From Apium graveolens (taxonomy: Eukaryota > Streptophyta > Magnoliopsida > Apiales > Apiaceae), in the NCBI RefSeq assembly GCF_009905375.1, contig NC_133655.1:42074422-42138421 (forward strand): a stretch of DNA of 64,000 bases, given 5' to 3'. The position numbers and the translations under genes were made by a program. The notes under the pieces are model-generated. The model was not told the origin of the DNA. It saw only the letters and a list, made by a program, of their open reading frames with translations, and did not search any database. Within the stretch, counting starts at the first letter, position 1, and the number at the start of each line of letters is the position of its first letter. Shown piece by piece: positions 21,134-32,114 of this stretch.

Positions 21134-23970
21134 TCAATTACTGATCTCTTTGACATCAGAAGTTGTTCTGAGATAGTTCTTTAACAAACATCTCTCAGCA
21201 TATTCAAGTTCATTAACCATCCTCCTTTTAGCATTCTTCAATTCAACTGTATCTTCACCAATTTGAAAGATAGCAGCCCTGAGATCATTTATTCTAGCGT
21301 TCCTTATATCCTGATCTAGTATGATTAAATATGCCTTGTCAGACTCAAGATTGAATTCCACAACCTTATAACCCAGAAAAGTAGTTATAATCTTAGCAGA
21401 GTTAGGCTTCATCTCGACAATATCACCTTTGTGATCTCTGTACTTGGGACAATATGTGCTGTCAGAATTTACAGAGTAAAGCTTCTCATGTCTTTGAATT
21501 TGAGTCTTCAAATAATTTGCAGCACTATTTGTTAATCTGTTCTTCACTTGAAGTAAGAATAGAACATATTCTAGTTTCTCAAAATACTTCAATGGTATAG
21601 CATTCTGCCTAATATGGTATACCCTTACATCTGTCATAAAATATAACAAGATGTGTTCTTTCAAAAATGTATGGTAAACCATATGTACAGATTCAAGCTG
21701 ATTCAATCTTTCAGGAGTTGCTCCAACACCTGCTTCACTTAAAGAAGTTGGATCATTGGTTGTGTTCTGTATTCTTTTTTCATCAGCACTACCCAATCCA
21801 GATTTATCTCTGGCTTCTTTTCCAGTAACAACTCTTGCTTCAAAACCACTTGTTGCAGTCATCAAAGATTGAGTCTGTTTAACTTTGGTGAATCCTGGTA
21901 GGAGTAACTTTGAAGGTTTAACATGAGCAATGTCAGAGGTTTCCTTTTCCTTATCTTCTGATATCAAGCCAACTTGAGCTATGTCAGAGGTTGCTTGCTT
22001 CATTGTCGTATCAGAACTTACTATATCTTGATTCTGAACAACATGAGCCATGTCAGAGGTTGTTTGAGAAATATTCCTTTTTATCAGAGTAAGACTAGCA
22101 TCTTCATCAGATATTTCTTCATCCATGAATGGCACACAAACCTTTACAGGTTCATCAACTTTTTCTTTGGCTTGGACCTTGGATCTATCTCCACTTGTGA
22201 TTTGGCTTTAGTTGCCTCAGGATTTGTCCTTTCTTTTATCACAATGCCTTTAGCCTTAGGAAGTTTCTTTTTAATTACAGAAGCTTTAGATTTGGAGTTG
22301 ACTTTTTCTAACTTAAGTCTAGCTTCTTCTTCCTTTAGACTCTCAAAGTCCATTCCTGAATTTTCTTTAAGAAATAACTGTCTTGAAATTTCCTCATCAA
22401 GTTCCAGATGTTCATCAGAACTTATCCTTTTACCAGTATCAGAACTTATTCTTCTCTCAGTATCAGAACTTGTTCTTTGACTTGTAGTTCCAGCTTTGCT
22501 TGATGAAAAACCTTTACCTTGACCATGACCTCCACCCATTCCAGAGTTTCCCTGGTCATCTTTTTCATCATCCTTTCCCTTCAGTGTCTTAACAGTTTTG
22601 CATTTGGACTTAATTACTTTCTCCCCCTTTTTGGCATCAGCAGGTAAAAGAAGAGAGACAAGCAATTCCACTGTGGATTGGATCTCATTGAGTTGATTTT
22701 GATGAGAAGCTTGATTCTTCAAAATTTCATCAATCTAAGCCTGTTGCTTCTCCTGAGTTTTCTCAATGTACTCAATTCTGTCAAAGGTAGGTTTGAAAAA
22801 CCTTTTCTTGTCCAGCTTGACAAGCATATCTTGCTGATTTATGGATTCTTGAATCTTGTCTACCTTGGCCTGAGTTACAGATTGTTGACCTTGAAGGTGC
22901 CTTGTACTTAGTGTAGTAACTCTGAGCTGTGTCTTGAAATCATCATTGACTAGCATCTCATCAGCTTTGTTCAAGTGCTCAGCAAGTATGGTTGAAGAAG
23001 GAACAAAATCAACTTTGTTCCATTTCTTAGTCCACTCCCTTCCTCTAGGAGTTTCACTCCAAGATACTGGTGCATCTTCTCTAACAAACTTTTTGATTAA
23101 TTCAGCTTTGTTTGGAGCTTGTTGAGGTGCATGTCCTGATGGAACATCTGCATCAGCATCTACATTGGCAGCAGCTTCACCAGTGAGTTCAGCATTAGCA
23201 GCATCAGAACTTATAGAATCAGCATCATCAGCATCCTCTGATAAAAGAATAGTATGAGAGGCTATTGAGGCTTCAACATCATCCTCTAAGTGCTGATCTC
23301 CAACTAAATTCTGATCAACAGCCAAACCTTAATGCCCACCTAAAATCTGATGTTCATCATCCAGATGCAGAATTGGTGTTGTAGGAATATCTTCATTAAA
23401 ATCAGCATATAGAATTGGTGTTGTTGGTGGAGTGATTTGAGTTGGTGGAGCTTCTAAGTACAAAACCTCAGGTACAATCAAGTTATGAATATCAATCTCA
23501 GCACTTGTACCTGTGTCATTAGTATGTACTTGTTCAATTATAGGTGACATAGGAGGAGTAGGCACTCTGTCTTGAGCATTTTCTGGTTGTGCTGAAGGAA
23601 GTGATTCAATAACAATTGGTTCCGTTAGGATCAGAGATTCCTGACCCCCTTCCTTAGCTGCTTCCTCATCTTCTAATTCTGACTCAACTGTGTCCCTATG
23701 AGCTCTTTGCTTTTTCATTTTCTTCAAGGGTGGAGACACTGTAGGAGCTTTATCATCAGGATTTAGCTTTCTAAGCCTCTTGAGAGGCCTAGAATCCCAG
23801 TTACAGTGTCTTTCTGAGAAGAGATCTTCTCAGCTTCAACTAGAACAGGTTCAGACATGGGAACCTATTCCTCATTGTCTGACTCATCTCTCAGAACAAG
23901 TTTCCTTCTCTTCTGTTGAGTCTGAGGTACTGTCTTAGTCCTCTTGGGTTTGGAAGATGAAGGCTTCACT
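21134..23970 (-). pseudogene. Sirevirus-like third ORF (env-position, charged protein)
   Basis: Read from about 23970 to 21134. Pieces ending at 23329, 22735 and 22144 share one frame, split only by stops at 23329-23331 and 22735-22737 (the latter TAG where CAG, Gln, fits); a 1-base shift near 22145 leads into the last piece (21134-22135). Together they make roughly 900 residues with no enzyme motif. The first part is proline- and acidic-rich (TPPMSPIIEQ, ITPPTTPILYADF). The centre is likely coiled-coil (KADEMLVNDDFKTQLRVTTLS, FDRIEYIEKTQEKQQA). Then come serine/aspartate repeats (TERRISSDTGKRISSDE) and several SDIAHV-like repeats (about 21910-22060). The C-terminus is again helical and charged. 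This matches the long extra ORF of Sireviruses. No signal peptide is visible. Function unknown. Confidence 0.75.
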
Positions 23971-24697
23971 TTTTGTGTGCAAGAAATACACCCATGTGTA
24001 TCTGGTGAACTCATCCACTATGACCATATCATATTTCTTCTTTGCAATAGACATGACATTCACTGGACCAAATAGATCAACATGTAGTAGGTGATAAGGC
24101 TCAAGAATTGAAGATTTGGTCTTGCTCTTGAATGAAGATTTTCTTTGTTTTGCCTTTTGACAGGAATCACAAAGGCCATCAGGAGCAAATACTGATTTTG
24201 GAAAACCTCTCACAAGATATTTCTTGACTAGTTCATTTATATTGTTGAAATTTAAATGAGAGAGTTTCGTGTGCCAATTCCAGCTTTCTTCAATTAATGC
24301 TCTACTTAACAGACAGATTGCAGAACCATCAGTACTTGTTGAAACTTGGCTTCATAAATGTTACCATGCCTGTATCCTTTCTAGAAACAACTTTGCCTGT
24401 AGATTTTCTTACAACTTCACAGTGTTCTTCAAAGAAATCCACATGATAACCTCTGTCACAGATTTGACTAACACTCAACAAATTATGTTTAAGTCCTGAG
24501 ACTAGAGCTACTTTTTCAATGATGACATTCCCCAGATTGATATTGCCATATCCCAAAGTTTTTCCCATGTTGCCATCTCCATAAGAAACACTTGGGCCAG
24601 CTTTCTCCACAAAGTCTGATAGCAGGGCTTTATTTCCAGTCATATGTCCTGAACATCCACTGTCCAGAACTAGGATGTTTTTCCTATTGCCCTGCAA
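23971..24697 (-). pseudogene. Sirevirus-like protease and truncated integrase
   Basis: Protease signature VLDSGCSGHMTG at about 24675-24640, followed by LKHNLLSVSQICDRGYHVDF, the usual Gag-pre-integrase region. A frame change near 24300 leads to the zinc-finger part (NWNWH ... LCDSCQKAKQ) and the start of the integrase core: HVDLFGPV (first catalytic Asp) and DEFTRYTWVYFLHTKSEA. There the sequence breaks, at about 23975, and runs straight into the third ORF. The second Asp, the Glu, reverse transcriptase and RNase H are absent. The element could only have moved with help from a complete relative. Confidence 0.88.
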
Positions 24698-24759
24698 TCA
24701 CAAAGACCACTAATGATTAGTTTTAAGGACCCAGAATTTCTTGGATCCTTTGGCCTTAT

Positions 24760-27034
24760 TAAGTTTGTTAACATTTGCAGCGGATTTAGCATCAGAGTTT
24801 ATGTTAATATTTTTTTTATCATCATTTACACTATCAGACTTTGCATCAGAACTTACACTAGAAGGAATAATGCTAACTTTCTTAAAGAAGGTTTTATTTG
24901 ATAATAATCATAGTACAAACTATGATATTCCTTACAAGTATAAATGGAATGCCATAAACTACCACAATGAAAACAAGGATTTTGTGGCCTATATCTAACA
25001 GACTGACTCTTAACTCCTGACTTTGAAGGTAAGGAGTTTATTTTCTTATTTTTCCTGCAAAAGAAGCCAGATGGTTAGAATTTCCACAGTTATAACATTT
25101 CTTTCTAGGAGCATTAGGAAAAGTCTTATAATCATTACTTTTATTCACACCTTCCTTTCCATTCCTATCTTTCCTAGGGAGCTTTACCTTGTTTACATTC
25201 TTAACATCTTTCAGCTTATGCTTAAGCTGCTTCTTTGCCATTAAGCCTATGTTAACTTCAGTTGGCTTATCCTGTTTTGGTTTGTCGGAAGTTAATTTCT
25301 CTTTAACTTCTGATTTATCAATATCAAACTTTACAGCTACAAACTTAACAGGATTTACCTTTGGCTTTTGTTTAACAACTATAGGCTCAATTTCTACAGT
25401 TCCCTTATCATTCTTATCATCTCCATAACCTAAGCCTTCTTTCCAGTTTCCACTACTTAACAAATTCTGAGTTATTCTGCCAGAGTTAGTCCAAGTCCTG
25501 ATAATCTCTCTTCCCTTTTCTAACTCAGTTCTTAGAGATTCATTTATTTTAAGTACTTCATCCCTAACATAAAAGGCATCATCTCTATCTTTCCGAGTTT
25601 GATGGAACATGACTAACTCTTTTTCTAAATAATCATTCCTCTTTTTATAAGCAAGATTTTCAAAAGTTAATCTTTCACATGTTAAAGTTTGATCTCTATA
25701 ACTAATGAACATGGTTTTAAGATATCTTCTCAACTCAGTAATATCATCAGTATGAATGGCATAAGTAGTTTGAGGTACCTTTAACTCAGCATTATCAAAC
25801 TGCTATCAACATTTGCCATCAAGGAATAGTTCACCTCACTTTCAGAATCTGAAGTGTCTGTCCAGCTTTTCTTCTTTGTGACAAGATCCTTGACTTTTTC
25901 ACTCTTCACTTTCTTGTAATCAGGGGATATGTGGCCTTTCTCACCACAGTTGTAGCACTTGACATTTGAGTAATCTCCTCTGTCACACTTTCCTCCTTTG
26001 CCTTCAGATTTTCTGAAACCCTTCTTATCAGAACTTACATCTTTCCTGGAAAATTTCTTTCCCTTTCTGAATTTCCTGTATGCAATCCTTGTGATTCCTT
26101 TTACCATAAGAGCACACAGCTTCATCATCTCTTTATCAGCATCCATCTCAGGTAAGCTTTCAGTTTCTGATTCATCATCACTATCAGAACTTGATGACTC
26201 AGTATAAGACTTTGTGATGAGAGCTTTTCCTTTGCCTTTTCTTGAGGTAGCTGCTTTGGGGGATTCCTCCTCAGCCTTTAGAGCAACTGTCCTTGACTTT
26301 CTTCCATTCCTCTTGCTTCTTTGTTCCATCTCAAGTTCATGAGTCTTGAGCATCCCATAAATTTCATCAAGAGTTATTTCTTCAAGATTATAGTTGTCTC
26401 TTATAGTGGTGGCCTTCAAATCCCAACTTTCAGAAAGAGCTAACATGAATTTAAGATTTGAATCTTCAAGATCATATTCCTTGTCAACTAGTGACAAATC
26501 ATTCAAGAGTTTGACAAATCTGTCATATAAACCAGTCAATGACTCATTAGGTTTTGAGTCAAAGTGCTCATACTCTTGAGTGAGTATAGTCTTCCTGTTC
26601 TTCTTGATTGAATCAGTTCCCTGGCATCTTGTATCCAAGGCATCCCATATCTCATTTGTAGTCTTGCAGTTAATTACCCTATTTGACATGACATTATCAA
26701 TGGCACTATGCAGCAAATGTTGTACCTTAGCATCCCTAGCAATCGATGAGATATCTTCAGCAGTGTAATCACTCTTCTCCTTTGGAACAGACTTTGCTGG
26801 TTCACCTGCAACTACAACAGAGAGTTTGGTTGGCTTGTGTGGTCCTTCATTGATTTTGTCTAGGTATTCTGGATCTGTAGCTTCCAGAAACATAGACATC
26901 CTCACATTCCATATGGGATATTCAGATGGTTTCAGTATGGGAACTCTAATAGTCTCATATCGATTATGGATTTGAGTCTTTGGAGGTTCTTCAGTTTTGG
27001 TGGGCTTGGTTGGAGTTTGTTCTTCTTCAGACAT
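24760..27034 (-). pseudogene. Sirevirus-like gag with zinc knuckles
   Basis: Starts MSEEEQTPTKPTKTEE at 27034, 43 bases past the primer site. The Gag core covers about residues 25-240 (YPIWNVRMSMFLEATDPEYLDKI, NEIWDALDTRCQGT, TLDEIYGMLKTHELEMEQ). The first zinc knuckle at about residue 365 is CYNCGEKGHISPDYKK, with Tyr in place of the last Cys. A frameshift near 25781 and another near 25065 follow. The second knuckle CYNCGNSNHLASF lacks its last Cys in frame, but shifting one base gives FCRK, so a single T was lost. A third, CFHCGSLWHSIYTC, lies near 24960. Three knuckles in a long Gag are typical of this lineage. Nonfunctional as it stands. Confidence 0.85.
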
Positions 27035-27076
27035 GATTGTTTTTGGATCTTAAACTGTTTGTGTGTTAACAGATCT

Positions 27077-27088
27077 GCTCTGATACCA
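27077..27088 (-). other. Primer binding site (initiator Met-tRNA)
   Basis: In sense orientation TGGTATCAGAGC, the perfect Copia site, two bases inside the 5' LTR (which begins at 27091). It fixes the orientation of the element. Confidence 0.92.
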
Positions 27089-27090
27089 CA

Positions 27091-27392
27091 TGTTAAGTCT
27101 CACAAACTGTACAAGGGGGTTGAATACAGTGTTTATCACAATCAAATCGAATATAAGAACACATAAAACAGATTTTATTTAACACAATAAACACTGTTAC
27201 AATATGGAACTGTCATCTCTCAGTGATGAACAACTTATCACGAGAGCTGCTAGGGTTACAATGAATAATAACTTCGATTATGATAACACATATAGTGTAA
27301 ACCTTATATCTGTGTTTATATACTACACAGTTACAAGATAAATTCTAATTGATATGGAGAATAGAATACTTGGAAGAAAAGATAACTAGTTG
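27091..27392 (-). repeat. Sirevirus-like 5' LTR, truncated and rearranged
   Basis: Bases 27091-27357 match the inner part of the 3' LTR. Then 27354-27392 (39 bases) equals the reverse complement of 20625-20663 of the 3' LTR. The four bases ATGG are shared by both at the switch. At 27393 the sequence passes into the degenerate Gypsy LTR. The remaining half of this LTR is missing. Confidence 0.88.
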
Positions 27393-29197
27393 GTACTAAT
27401 TATTGTTATTCGTATTTTATCTAAAATTTATTATTTATTTTCGTTTCATAATCAATATCACGAACTAATTTATTTAATTTATAAACGTTGGACTTAGATA
27501 AAAATCATCATCGCCCGCCATCGGCTCGCCAAGGCTCATCGCCGACGGCGATAAAATTTACGGGTTCCCGTTATAACGGGCATCCTACGTAAATTCCACC
27601 GATTAATTATATAATTTTTTGCAAGAAATTTATTTTTATTTCACGAATATTTATTCATTTATTTCCCTGCAGAAAATCAATTAATAAATTAATATAAACA
27701 AAAATCAATTCGAATTAACGGGAACCAAATACCAGGAAGCAATCGAAACCATCCCGCCACCGACACGCGCAACCACGCACGAGCGGCCGGAAAAACACAG
27801 AACCGGCAACAACAGGCAACAACCAACAGACCCAACTACTATACACACACATATGTCATATATATATATGCTTATATGTCAAGTCAACAAAACGAAACAG
27901 AGATGAAGAACCGAAAAACTGACCGGAAATAACCAAGGAAACGACGGCGAACTGGAGAGCGGCGGCCGGAGAACGGAGGAAAAAGGGGGAAACGGGAGAG
28001 AGAGGAATAAAAATGGAGAGAGGGAGTGAGGAAAGGGAGAAAATGAGAGAGATTAAAGACGAAGGAGAGCAGCAAGATTTTTAAATCATTTTTATAATGC
28101 GCATTGGACCTGTATTCTTTTCAATTTAACGAATACACGTGCGGTTAAATAAAAGCCAGAAAATTTCTGAAATAATTTTGAAATTCTTTAAATATTCCCA
28201 AATTAATAAAATAAAATTTTCATGATTTTTGAAGCATTCTGGAATTAAATACTGATTTTACAATTTAATGAAGTCAGAAAATCATTTAAAATTAAATAAT
28301 AAATAAAATATTGATTTCTAAATTTTATAAACCCCTAAAAATAATAAATAAAATTGTAGAACAACAAAAATAATTTTAGAAACAATTTTAACATTTATAC
28401 GAATAAATATTCAATAAAACCACTGTAAAAATGAATTAAGTTTATACAACTCGATAATTAATTATAAAATAAATCTCCGCATCCAACAAATTACAAATAT
28501 TAATAATATAGCAACACATAACTGACAGAACCATCACATATTTTATTTGTTCAATAATTCGATAATTATATTTATATATCGAATCCGAAAATAGGTTACT
28601 TAGCCGCTAAGTAACCATATAACGATACAATTTTAATACCCGATTTGGATAATTATCAAAACATATCCTCTTATAAAACACTTTATACATAAATAAGATT
28701 TTAATGTCTTGCCTTTTAAGAATATGGATTCTTATCGATATATAAAATGATTAGCGTATCCAAAATTTCACGCCGGGACTCGTACATGTCAAACCGTACT
28801 CCGGATCGAGAAAGTCAAAATATAAAAAGTGTTCAGAATTATCAGATTAGGTTAGAAAGGAGTTTTCGGAAGAGTTTCGATTTGTAAAAATGCAAAAACT
28901 ATTGAAGTGGGACGATTTCTGGTTCTAAAAAGTATTTTTTTTATAATTACGTGAAATAATCATTATTAGTTCTATAAATCCTTATAAAACCATATGATAA
29001 TCCAAAAATTACCAGAAAAATACCAAAACACTCTATATTTTATTTTGGATACTTAAAGATTAAAATATCTAAATTTTTATCAGATTTAAACATCAAATAT
29101 TAATATCAATTATCAAATAATTCACCATAATTCACATAAAACCATATAATAATTATTTATTGATAAAATAATTACATAATATTTCTCAGACGTTACA
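27393..29197 (-). repeat. Degenerate Gypsy 3' LTR, truncated
   Basis: Matches 33770-35793. It lacks about 235 bases present at 34434-34668 of the partner; the edges share GCA, so this looks like a microhomology deletion. It also lacks the counterpart of 32115-33769, lost at the 27393 junction. It holds a GA-rich tract near 27950-28060 and a TA run near 27857-27870. Confidence 0.85.
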
Positions 29198-29233
29198 TCC
29201 TTCCCCCCTTAAAAGGATTCTGTCCTTAGAATC
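29198..29233 (-). promoter_or_regulatory. Polypurine tract with RGGA-loop hairpin (degenerate Gypsy)
   Basis: In sense orientation GATTCTA, loop AGGA, CAGAATC (29233-29216), then TTTTAAGGGGGGAAGGA against the LTR at 29197. It is almost the same as the Tekay-like module at 46860-46895; one G-to-A change weakens the closing pair. Confidence 0.75.
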
Positions 29234-32099
29234 ATGCTAAGGAATAGACCATGATATATCCTATTTAAAATTTCTCGGAACTCATCACTTTAATCACTAT
29301 TCAACGGTCCCGTACCGTCATCAAATTTATCAGGTACTCACGTAACCTGAATTACCTCTCCATTTCATATATATGGAGCTAAATCACTCTTCCTGGTCAC
29401 ACCTATGAACGTCTTATGAACTCGTTATACCTGTGACAACAAGACCAACTCATTCACAATCATTTTATCTACCTCGTTATTTCACAGGACTAACTTAATT
29501 TACACTAACCTTCTTTTCTTTCTAATTCTAATAGTTCGTGTTCATGAACTTTCTATTTTCACTGACTGTTCTACTTTACTTTTCATGTCTCCTTCTGTTC
29601 GGGTAGTCTGGCCTATGATCATTTTCAATCGTACTCGAGAATCTTTAATCGATCTCTTGCACTTTTCATTTATCTGTGCCCGATATACTGAGTTCATGGC
29701 GTCTTCTGCTTCGAATGTCCTATATCTATTTAAAATCTAAAATTAAAGGAACATCTCGACAATTGCATTTAACTCACCACTTTGTAGTATACTTCAATTT
29801 CTTTTCGATCATTATTAGGTATATTTATCGAGCGATAATCTTTTACTATCTAAAAGGAAATATTAATCTGAAATGGAATGGATCATAACTTTATTCCAAC
29901 CCAAATTCTTGGTACAAATACTTATTTTGCTGTTATATCAAATTAGATATCAATATGAACTTTGATGCTCACAATATTCCATACTGAAGTCAACATCAGT
30001 CATCTATACTAATACCACCTTTGATATCTAACAACAAAGTAAGTATCAGTATAATCCAGAAGCCGGATCAAAACCTGTTCTTCAATTCCTAACCTTTCAA
30101 ACTCCCTTACTCCTTCCCTGGTAATCCTAATGATATTCACTCTTTCTTTTCTACTCAAAACATATGTCCTTAAATGGAACTTTCATGTTTGGTAGTTAAC
30201 CACACAACTGGAGCTCATAATCAATTATAACCAGAATTCATACCTTTGAAGCTGAGAATGCAGTTGCTATTTTTCAACTTTTCGCAGGCATATTTTCAGG
30301 CATTCTACTTGGTCTTCTTTAGTCCTTAAGTTAGCGAGGATGTTATCAATAAATACAATTACACTATCCAAATACTCCTGGTACATTATGTTCATTTAAT
30401 CTTCAGACTTACAACTTCAGATAATCGATGCGTAACTTCATACCTCCATTCTTCTTTTTCCCATGATCACCTTTGTGCACATCACAAAACACCCTTTATT
30501 TCACTATTCTTTCATTCCACGTTTCTGAAGTTTTCCTTCACACATTATTTCATCCCTATTGAGTTATATGATACAGGGCTTTTGACACCAGCTTGACTCT
30601 GTGCAGTAACCGACAAGAAATTCTTACCTCATTCCCCGAGGTAACCTTGGTAAATCATTCGTTCGAACCTCCGGGACTTCACTTTAATTTTAAAGAATAC
30701 CGACATGAGATTCATTGTAATGTTTTTCTCCAACAGTTCGCCATTAATATCTTGGTTTAATCATTCCTTTTTACACGCATTTTTGGAACGAATTTCTATC
30801 TTCAATCATCGACATTTCACTTCCTTCTCCTAACAGTTCTGGCACAACCGACGTTCACAACTTGTATATATCCTGGATTATTTTATAAAATTTCTTTATC
30901 ATCCTTTTGATTCCACTTCTTTTATTCATTATTTCTCCTTTTTCATTATTCATTCTCTCTTTAAATTTTAATAATTTCATGAATTCGGTAATTAATATTT
31001 TAACATATTGATTCAATTATTGATATTATTAAACAAAATTCACTTTCGTCTTTTACAGAAAACTTTAAAGTTTTTATCTTGCTAATAGGTTTCTTTGGTC
31101 CTCCGAACTAACAACATTGAGTCTGGATTCATTATCCTTTTAGGTCATTTTCTATTTATAATAACAAGAACTTAAGTAGTAATTCGACAACCAAATTATG
31201 AAACTCATTTTATGCAAAAATTTTCTAAAAGTTGATTAAGAAAATCTTTTTCGAACTCTCATTTTCAAATTTTTGAAAATCAAATATTTGGTCGTCCTTA
31301 CTATATAAGTTACTTGTTATTCTTATAATTCACTAATGAAATGTCTAATTAAAAGCATGCCCATATAAGGGTTTCTCCACTTTGGTACCTTCTCCACTTT
31401 TCCTTGGATTCTGCTCGCACTTATTAGTCGACGAAACTTCATTTACCGTTGTATATCATTTTATTCACAATTCTACCGCAATGCTGACATCTGGTACTAT
31501 CTTTGACATTCTTGTCATCGTCCGTGACATTATGCTTATAATCACGTATGCGATTCGATGTTCTGTCTGTAGATAGGGTCGTACCTCTTTACTAGACTTT
31601 CCTATACCCAATAAGGTAGATACCATTCCTTGCGCAGCGCCCGATACGTGATAAGAACCTTTTCGTAATGGTGGTGCCTTCGAAACGTGCAACGTTGGTT
31701 CTTCATCAGCTTCTCTCAACTCATTGCCTTCGGCGTGAAGCTCGTCCTACTACCTAATCCTAAGTTAAATCGTAGCTTCTCTTACACAAATTCTCACAAG
31801 AATCGATCGCATATTCTTCAAAACCACATGAAAAGTAGGGTAACATACCCAGTCTCCGTCAATCTGTCGATTCCTCATTACTGTAGGATCTGAGAACTCA
31901 ATATACCTCTAGCGTTGCGATATTCGCCTTACACTTGCCTCAACAATCCTATCTTACCAACTCCATATCAGATCTGCTAACCTTATTTCGCACTCAACTC
32001 AACTTAACCTGAGTATTCCTAGGGTCTTTCCTATCTTGTACGATCTATCATTCCTATCTTACTCTCACCTATTCTTATTTCAGTAACCAATAACCTGCA
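29234..32099 (-). pseudogene. Degenerate Gypsy internal region with RT traces
   Basis: No frame of useful length survives, but minus-strand translation near 30400-30300 reads VIVFIDNIL followed by RTKEDQVECL, a decayed form of the reverse transcriptase motif VIVFIDDIL. Near 30480-30420 GKKKNGGMKLRIDY matches the [14 protein letters not shown] motif. The spacing is shorter than normal, so pieces between are deleted. Near 31720-31465 an 84-codon frame and a CQHCG-like word may be the remains of Gag. These traces show that the element once coded for a polyprotein. Confidence 0.6.
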
Positions 32100-32112
32100 G
32101 CTTTGATGCCAA
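32100..32112 (-). other. Primer binding site, mutated Met type
   Basis: In sense orientation TTGGCATCAAAGC, differing from TGGTATCAGAGC at two positions, three bases inside the LTR end at 32115. It supports minus orientation. Confidence 0.65.
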
Positions 32113-32114
32113 CT

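Larger units (their letters stand above)
20332..27392 (-). mobile_element. Sirevirus-like Copia element, internally deleted
   Basis: About 7.06 kb, read on the minus strand: truncated 5' LTR (27392-27091), initiator-Met primer site, gag with zinc knuckles, protease, start of integrase, then a jump to a long third ORF, polypurine tract and 598-bp 3' LTR. The rest of integrase, reverse transcriptase and RNase H are missing. The large Gag, Met primer and long charged third ORF fit the Sirevirus lineage. It inserted into the reverse transcriptase of Copia element A. The 5-bp duplication cannot be tested because the right end is lost. Confidence 0.85.

Noticed and set aside
21974..22480. 168-codon plus-strand frame
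   Set aside because: It is antisense to the third ORF of the Sirevirus-like element, and no independent coding signal is seen.
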